DNA of 10,454 nucleotides from Actinomycetota bacterium (GTDB taxonomy: Bacteria; Actinomycetota; Acidimicrobiia; Acidimicrobiales; JAHWKP01). The translations under genes and the position numbers were made by a program. Each line of letters starts with the position of its first letter. Position 1 is the stretch's first letter. Shown here piece by piece: positions 5,965 to 10,454 of the stretch. Location of the stretch: assembly GCA_019347775.1 (NCBI GenBank), contig JAHWKP010000048.1, positions 1 through 10,454 of the forward strand, written 5' to 3'. Under the pieces are notes generated by a model that saw only the letters and a list, made by a program, of their open reading frames with translations, was not told where the DNA came from and did no database searches.

Positions 5965-7254
5965 ATGTCAACGGGGGAACAGGGCGGCGGGAAAACCCGA
6001 GCGCGCTTCCAGGCTCCCTCCGGCACCGAGGACGTGTTCGGCGACGAGGCCGCCCGCTTCGAGCGTCTGGTGACTCTCTTCGCCGGGATCGTCGAACGGG
6101 CCGGGTTCGGGCTGATTGTCGGCCCGATGTTCGAGGATCTGGCCGTGTACGAACGGGTCGGGGAGTCCACCGACATCGTCCGTAAGGAGATGTATGACTT
6201 CACCGACAAGGGGGGCCGGGCGCTCGCCTTGCGCCCGGACTCGACGCCGTCGGTGGTGCGGGCCTTCATCGAGCACCGGCCGGCCACGCCGTGGAAGGTC
6301 TGGTACCTGAACCCTCACTTCCGTTACGACCGGCCCCAGCGGGGTCGCCTGCGCCAGCACCACTCGCTGGGCATTGAGGTGATCGGCTCGGCCGACGCCG
6401 ACCTCGACGCCGAAGTGATCTCGCTCGCCTGGAGCTTCTTGACCGCGGTGGGATTCGGCCCCTCGCACATGAAGCTCAGCGTCAATTCGATCGGCGACGA
6501 CGCCTGCAGGCCGGCCTACCGCGCCGCGCTGCTCGACTTCTTGGATTCGCGGGCGGACGAGTTGTGCGACGAGCACCGCGAGCGCCGAGCCGACAATCCG
6601 ATGCGGGTGCTCGACTGCAAGCGGGAGTCCTGCCGAGGTGTCACCGCCGACGCACCGGTCATCACCGATCACCTGTGCGACGAATGCGCTGACCACTTCG
6701 GACGGGTTCGGAGTGGACTGGACGCGCTGTCGGTGGAGTACTCGGTGAACCCCCGCCTGGTGCGAGGGCAGGACTACTACACCCGCACCGCTTTCGAGGT
6801 CGAGGCCACCTCCGTCACTTCGGCCCAGAACGCGTTGGGCGGCGGCGGCCGCTACGACGGCTTCGCCGAGGCCATGGGAGGGCCCCCGACCCCGGCAATC
6901 GGCTTCGGGCTGGGGGTCGACCGCATCCTGCTGGCGGCGGGCGACGCCCGGCTGTTCGCGGCGCCGGCCAACGAGCTTGACGCCTTCGTCATCGACACCA
7001 CCGGCGGCATGGAAGCACTCCGGCTGGTCGAGGAGTTGCGGACCGAAGGCCTGTCGGCCGACCGCGCCTACGACCAGAGGTCGATGAAGGCGCAGTTCCG
7101 GGCCGCCGACAAGTCCGGTGCCCGACTCGCCCTCGTCGTCGGTCCGGACGAAGCCGCGGCGGGCACGGTGACGGTAAAGGCTTTGCGTGGACCCGGCGAT
7201 GATGAGACCGTCCCCAGGGACCAAGTGACGCGACGGGTGAGAGGCGATGGCTGA
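5965..7254 (+). CDS. hisS: Histidyl-tRNA synthetase
   Basis: HisRS is a class II synthetase that attaches histidine to tRNA-His in the cytoplasm. The 429-residue protein has the usual order. Motif 1 lies in PSGTEDVFGDEAARFE (18-33). Motif 2 is FRYDRPQRGRLRQHHSLGIE (119-138). A Cys-containing insert follows (Cys201, 218, 223, 238, 241; RVLDCKRESC at 214-223). The histidine-specific signatures are LVRGQDYYTRTAFE (265-278) and LGGGGRYDG (291-299), motif 3 is AIGFGLGVDRILL (311-323), and an anticodon-binding domain spans about 336-428. That last domain argues against HisZ, the catalytically dead HisG partner. Two pocket positions differ from the usual sequence: RPDST (90-94) where RPE-x-T is common, and Ser134 where E. 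coli has the histidine-contacting Gln127. The start is ATG with no Shine-Dalgarno and is probably leaderless. The 3' end overlaps aspS by 8 nt. Confidence 0.96.
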   Translation: MSTGEQGGGKTRARFQAPSGTEDVFGDEAARFERLVTLFAGIVERAGFGLIVGPMFEDLAVYERVGESTDIVRKEMYDFTDKGGRALALRPDSTPSVVRAFIEHRPATPWKVWYLNPHFRYDRPQRGRLRQHHSLGIEVIGSADADLDAEVISLAWSFLTAVGFGPSHMKLSVNSIGDDACRPAYRAALLDFLDSRADELCDEHRERRADNPMRVLDCKRESCRGVTADAPVITDHLCDECADHFGRVRSGLDALSVEYSVNPRLVRGQDYYTRTAFEVEATSVTSAQNALGGGGRYDGFAEAMGGPPTPAIGFGLGVDRILLAAGDARLFAAPANELDAFVIDTTGGMEALRLVEELRTEGLSADRAYDQRSMKAQFRAADKSGARLALVVGPDEAAAGTVTVKALRGPGDDETVPRDQVTRRVRGDG

Positions 7255-8977
7255 AATCGAATTAGTGCCAATGGGGCTACGCACTCGCTACTGCGGGGCG
7301 TTGCGGGCCTCTGACATCGGACAAGAAGTCTCGGTCTGCGGATGGGTGGCGTCCCGGCGGGAGCATGGCGAGCACCTGGCCTTCATCGACGTGCGCGACC
7401 ACACGGGCGTGGTCCAGTGCGTGGTCGACGGGGCTCACGACCTGCGATCGGAATTCGTCGTGCGCATGACCGGCACCGTGCGCCAGCGCCCGGAGGGCAC
7501 CGTCAACCCGAACCTGCCTACCGGCGAGGTCGAGATCGGCGACGTCGAGGTGGAGGTTCTCAACCCCGCGGAGCCGCCCCCTTTCCCGGTCTCGGACCGG
7601 GTGGAGGCCGACGAGTCGATACGCCTGCGTCATCGCTACGTCGACCTGCGCCGCGACCGCATGCAGCGCAACCTGCGCTTGCGGGGACGGGTCACCTCCG
7701 CCATCCGCCAGTCCATGGAGTCCCACGGCTTCGTCGACATCGGGACTCCGATGCTCACCGCGGCGACGCCGGAGGGGGCGCGGGACTTCGTCGTGCCGGC
7801 CCGCCTCAAGCCTGGCAGCTTCTATGTGCTGCCGCAGAGTCCACAGCTGTTCAAACAGCTGCTGATGGTGGCGGGCTTCGACCGCTACTACCAGCTGGCC
7901 ACCTGCATGCGCGACGAAGACCTGCGGGCCGACCGCCAGTTCGAGTTCGTGCAGCTGGATGCAGAGATGTCGTTCGCCACTCCGGCCGATGTGCAGTCGG
8001 TGATATCCGACTCGGTCGCGCGGGCGACCGAAGCGGCCGTGGGGGAGACCCCGCCGGAGATCGGGCGCATCCTCTGGGTGGACGCCATGGAACGGTTCGG
8101 CTCCGACAAGCCCGACATGCGCTTCGGCATGGAGCTGATCGAGCTGACCGACGTCTTCGAGCAGACCGGTTTCAACGCCTTCAAGGCACCGAGCATCAAG
8201 GCCATCCGGGTCGAAGGAGGCGGTGACTTCACGCGGTCGCGACTCGACGAGCTGACTGACAAGGCCAAGCAGTGGGGCGCGGCCGGCCTCGTATGGATCC
8301 GGGTGAAGGACGACACCCTCGAATCCCCGAGCGCCATGTTCCTCTCGGCCGAGGAAATCGAGTCGGTGCGAACGCGTACCCAGGCCCAAGCCGGGGACTT
8401 GCTGCTGATGGTGGCCGGCGAGCTCCGCGTGAGCCGCCATGTCCTCGGGCTGCTGCGGATGCACCTCGGCGCCCCGCCGGTCTCGGAAGGCGGATTCCAC
8501 TTCACCTGGGTGGACGAGTTCCCGCTCTTCGACGGCTTCGACGACGAGGGGCGCCCGCAGGCCGCCCACCACTTGTTCACCATGCCCCACCCCGACGATC
8601 TCGAGTTGTTGGAAACCGATCCTCTGGCGGTACGCGCCCAGGCCTATGACCTAGTCGTCAACGGATGGGAGCTGGGTTCGGGCAGTGTCCGTGTCCACCG
8701 CGCTGACATCCAGCAGAAGGTGTTCAGCGCCTGCGGGATCGAGCCCGAGGAAGCCGAGTCGCGCTTCGGCTTCCTGATGGATGCCTTCCGCTACGGCGCC
8801 CCGCCGCACGCCGGCTTTGCTTTCGGCATCGAGCGCCTGGTTGCCATCCTCGCCGGCGAGGACAACATCCGCGAAGTCGTGGCCTTCCCGAAGACGCAGT
8901 CCGGCTTCGATCCCCTCACCGGTGCTCCGACCCCCATCGACCCCCGCGCCCTCAAGGAGCTGGGACTGAAGTTGTGA
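7247..8977 (+). CDS. aspS: Aspartyl-tRNA synthetase, predicted non-discriminating (Asp/Asn)
   Basis: This class IIb synthetase charges tRNA-Asp. The 576-residue protein has the bacterial layout: an N-terminal OB-fold anticodon domain (about 27-107, with CGWVASRREHG at 31-41), motif 1 around 163-170, TPEGARDFVVPAR (174-186), LPQSPQLFKQLLM (195-207), motif 2 MRDEDLRADRQFEF (221-234), the bacterial GAD insertion (about 285-410), WELGSGSVRVH (474-484), and motif 3 GAPPHAGFAFGIER (517-530). His40 and Gly84 align with the positions (31 and 82 in Pseudomonas numbering, from memory) that mark enzymes also charging tRNA-Asn, where Asp-tRNA-Asn is then amidated by GatCAB. Phe232 replaces the usual Pro of RQPEF. 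The ATG lies inside the end of hisS, with GTGAGAGG just upstream; Met9 (7271) is a weaker alternative start. The stop overlaps the rarA start by 4 nt (GTGA). Confidence 0.97.
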   Translation: MAEIELVPMGLRTRYCGALRASDIGQEVSVCGWVASRREHGEHLAFIDVRDHTGVVQCVVDGAHDLRSEFVVRMTGTVRQRPEGTVNPNLPTGEVEIGDVEVEVLNPAEPPPFPVSDRVEADESIRLRHRYVDLRRDRMQRNLRLRGRVTSAIRQSMESHGFVDIGTPMLTAATPEGARDFVVPARLKPGSFYVLPQSPQLFKQLLMVAGFDRYYQLATCMRDEDLRADRQFEFVQLDAEMSFATPADVQSVISDSVARATEAAVGETPPEIGRILWVDAMERFGSDKPDMRFGMELIELTDVFEQTGFNAFKAPSIKAIRVEGGGDFTRSRLDELTDKAKQWGAAGLVWIRVKDDTLESPSAMFLSAEEIESVRTRTQAQAGDLLLMVAGELRVSRHVLGLLRMHLGAPPVSEGGFHFTWVDEFPLFDGFDDEGRPQAAHHLFTMPHPDDLELLETDPLAVRAQAYDLVVNGWELGSGSVRVHRADIQQKVFSACGIEPEEAESRFGFLMDAFRYGAPPHAGFAFGIERLVAILAGEDNIREVVAFPKTQSGFDPLTGAPTPIDPRALKELGLKL

Positions 8978-10314
8978 GCCCGAGGAACCAGCCTGAGCCT
9001 GGAGGAGCGGACTTGTTTGAATCCGCTCTGCAGGAGCGGCTGGCCAAGCAGGCGCCTCTGGCGGAGAGGCTGCGGCCGCGAACCCTCGACGAGGTCATCG
9101 GCCAGGAGCACCTCATCGGCAAGGGCCGACCGTTGCGGGCGCTGATCGAGACCGATCGGCTGGGTTCGACGATCTTCTGGGGCCCGCCCGGAACGGGGAA
9201 GACGACGCTCGCCAGGGTCATCGCGACAGAGACCAAGCGACATTTCGTGCCGCTCTCCGCGGTGACCGCGGGCGTCAAAGACGTGAGAGACACGGTGGCC
9301 GCGGCGCGACGGCGGCTGGCCGAGCACGACGAAGGCACGATCCTTTTCCTGGACGAGGTCCACCGCTTCAACAAGTCCCAGCAGGACGCGCTGTTGCCGT
9401 CGGTCGAGGACGGCACGCTCACTCTCATCGGCGCCACCACCGAGAACCCGTTCTTCGAGGTCAACGCGCCGTTGATGAGTAGGTCGACCTTGTTCCGGCT
9501 CGAGCCACTCAACGTGGAGAACCTGCGCAAGGTCCTTGGCCGCGGGCTCGAAGCGGTGGGCCACTCCATTACGGACGAGGGCGCCGCCCATCTGATCGAC
9601 GCCGTCGACGGCGACGCCCGCGCCGTGCTGACCTCGCTGGAGATCTCGGCCGCGGTGGCGGCACAAAGAGGCGAGGGCGAGCAAATAACCCTGGAGGACG
9701 TAGAGGCAGCGCGGTCTTCCCGGGCCATCCGCTGGTCGGAGGACGAGCACTACGACGTCATCAGCGCCTTCATCAAATCCATCCGGGGTTCGGATCCCGA
9801 CGCCGGCCTCTACTGGCTGGCGCGCATGCTGGCGGCGGGGGAGGACGCCCGCTTCATCGCCCGACGTCTCGTGATCCTGGCCAGCGAGGACATCGCAATG
9901 GCCGATCCGATCGCCCTGGTGGTCGCCAACGCCGCCGCCCAAGCGGTCGAGTTCGTCGGTCTACCCGAGGCGCAGCTGAATCTGGCCCACGCCGTTGTCC
10001 ACCTGGCCACCTCGCCGAAGTCGAACCGCACGACCGTTGCACTGGGCAAGGCCCAGGCCGACGTGGCCGAGCGACCGGCTGGGCCGGTACCTCCGCATCT
10101 GCGTAGTGCCCACCCGCACCAGAAGCGCCGAACCGGCGAGGGCACGGGCTACGTTTACCCCCACGACGACCCCCGAGGTTGGGTGCCCCAGGAGCACCGC
10201 CCGCCAGAAGTCGCCGGCCGCCGCTACTACGAGCCATCCGAACATGGCCGGGAAGCGCAGGTAGCCGAGCGGTTACGGCGCCTCACCGCAGATCCGGAGG
10301 ATCCCCCACAATGA
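8974..10314 (+). CDS. rarA: Replication-associated recombination protein RarA (MgsA/WRNIP1 family AAA+ ATPase)
   Basis: RarA is a homotetrameric AAA+ ATPase that acts at stalled or gapped replication forks, related to clamp-loader subunits. The 446-residue protein has Walker A GPPGTGKT (70-77), Walker B LFLDEVHR (124-131), sensor 1 GATTENP (153-159), an SRSTLF arginine-finger segment (169-174), and sensor 2 GDAR (213-216). The C-terminal MgsA oligomerisation domain includes IRGSDPDAGLYWLARML (270-286), ARRLVILASEDIAMADP (296-312) and GYVYPHDDPRGW (392-403). Two starts are possible. GTG at 8974 overlaps the aspS stop (GTGA) and gives the frame listed. TTG at 9013 (removing 13 residues) has a perfect GGAGGA six bases upstream and starts at FESALQERLAKQAPLAERL, nearer to where conserved sequence begins. 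I kept the longer form with moderate certainty. Coupling to aspS is expected in either case. Confidence 0.95.
   Translation: MSPRNQPEPGGADLFESALQERLAKQAPLAERLRPRTLDEVIGQEHLIGKGRPLRALIETDRLGSTIFWGPPGTGKTTLARVIATETKRHFVPLSAVTAGVKDVRDTVAAARRRLAEHDEGTILFLDEVHRFNKSQQDALLPSVEDGTLTLIGATTENPFFEVNAPLMSRSTLFRLEPLNVENLRKVLGRGLEAVGHSITDEGAAHLIDAVDGDARAVLTSLEISAAVAAQRGEGEQITLEDVEAARSSRAIRWSEDEHYDVISAFIKSIRGSDPDAGLYWLARMLAAGEDARFIARRLVILASEDIAMADPIALVVANAAAQAVEFVGLPEAQLNLAHAVVHLATSPKSNRTTVALGKAQADVAERPAGPVPPHLRSAHPHQKRRTGEGTGYVYPHDDPRGWVPQEHRPPEVAGRRYYEPSEHGREAQVAERLRRLTADPEDPPQ
9001..9006 (+). promoter_or_regulatory. Internal Shine-Dalgarno GGAGGA supporting a downstream TTG start of rarA
   Basis: GGAGGA matches the anti-Shine-Dalgarno core and lies exactly 6 nt before an in-frame TTG at 9013. 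The GTG at 8974 has only AAGGAGC about 13 nt upstream, a poor distance. By ribosome binding site alone, the TTG is the better start. The 4-nt GTGA overlap with aspS favours the GTG. Confidence 0.45.
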
Positions 10315-10454
10315 CCACAGCCGAGACAGTCAGCGTGCTCGCCGCAGGAGCGACCGTCGTGATCGTGGTCGCCCTAGTCATCGCCTTGGTGTCGTTGACT
10401 CGGACGATCAAGGAGCTGAGGGCTCTCACCGCCAGCCTGAAAGAGGTCGTTCCG
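10311..10454 (+). CDS. N-terminus of small single-pass membrane protein (DUF948-like), cut by window end
   Basis: The ATG at 10311 overlaps the rarA stop (ATGA, 4 nt), with GGAGG at 10296-10300 as Shine-Dalgarno. The 48 visible residues start MTTAETVSVLAAGATVVIVV and continue as one hydrophobic helix to about residue 29, followed by a basic/amphipathic stretch (TRTIKELRALTASLKEVV) that looks like the start of a coiled coil. A membrane helix followed by a heptad-like helix is the plan of DUF948 proteins. From memory, a DUF948 gene often sits between rarA and alaS in actinobacteria; context therefore supports the call, but the family signature itself lies beyond the window. Function is unknown. 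It is tightly coupled to rarA and probably in the hisS-aspS-rarA operon. Confidence 0.65.
   Translation, partial: MTTAETVSVLAAGATVVIVVALVIALVSLTRTIKELRALTASLKEVVP

Noticed and set aside
5966..5971. TTGACA on the minus strand as a -35 for rel
   Set aside because: It lies only 12 nt from the TATAGG candidate -10, too close for a sigma-70 pair, and coincides with the hisS codons for Met-Ser-Thr.
4859..6073. 404-codon plus-strand ORF across rel and the hisS start
   Set aside because: It is antisense to intact HD and synthetase domains of Rel and has no recognisable fold or RBS.
5965..7254. HisZ (regulatory HisRS-like protein) instead of HisRS, because of pocket substitutions
   Set aside because: The C-terminal anticodon-binding domain and the RGQDYY and GGGGRYDG signatures are present, and it is coupled to aspS and not to hisG.
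5968..8590. Two long minus-strand ORFs (438 and 437 codons) opposite hisS and aspS
   Set aside because: Long antisense frames are expected in GC-rich DNA. Both are Arg/His/Gly-rich without motifs, while the plus frames carry complete synthetase signatures.
8791..9942. 383-codon minus-strand ORF opposite aspS and rarA
   Set aside because: It spans the boundary of two genes whose plus-strand motifs are complete, and looks like an antisense shadow.
1..10454. CRISPR arrays, insertion sequences, tRNA genes, toxin-antitoxin or defence systems
   Set aside because: I looked on both strands for spaced repeats, transposase motifs, tRNA-like cloverleaf ends and small paired ORFs and saw none. Apart from the left end this is an ordinary housekeeping region.

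Overview
The window is high-GC bacterial DNA carrying a conserved housekeeping neighbourhood typical of Actinomycetota: yajC-secD-secF, then rel, then hisS-aspS-rarA and the start of a small membrane-protein gene. The Thr-rich, low-complexity insert in SecD, the basic SecF tail and the non-discriminating type of AspRS fit an actinobacterium, perhaps Acidimicrobiia-like. That class assignment is inference, because no rRNA or marker comparison was possible.

Positions 1-655 do not match the rest. Positions 1-164 are the tail of a NitT/TauT-type ABC substrate-binding protein. A small coiled-coil-like ORF with a good ribosome binding site starts at 245, but it has no stop of its own and its frame runs straight into yajC. 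Its codon quality collapses near 490. At nearly the same place, a convincing signal peptide on the minus strand (start at 531, reading left) also loses coding character. Two unrelated gene fragments decaying at one point suggest a junction near 440-495, either a real rearrangement or an assembly join.

Positions 656-3672 hold yajC, secD and secF in a tight plus-strand operon (9-nt gap, then 1-nt overlap). They encode the accessory module that helps SecYEG pull proteins across the membrane. Positions 3635-5923 hold a complete bifunctional Rel (p)ppGpp synthetase/hydrolase on the minus strand, overlapping the secF 3' end by 38 nt. From memory, rel is usually collinear with secDF in actinobacteria, so its opposite orientation here is a local change.

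Only 41 bp separate the rel start from the hisS start, and they share a palindromic -10-like CTATAG; hisS is probably leaderless. hisS, aspS, rarA and the last gene overlap successively by 8, 4 and 4 nt and should be translated as one coupled unit. They link histidine and aspartate tRNA charging with a replication-fork maintenance ATPase. I see no mobile element, CRISPR array, tRNA or rRNA, and no evidence of a novel defence or metabolic system. The points most worth a second look are the 5' junction, two substrate-pocket substitutions in HisRS, and the inverted rel with its compact divergent promoter.
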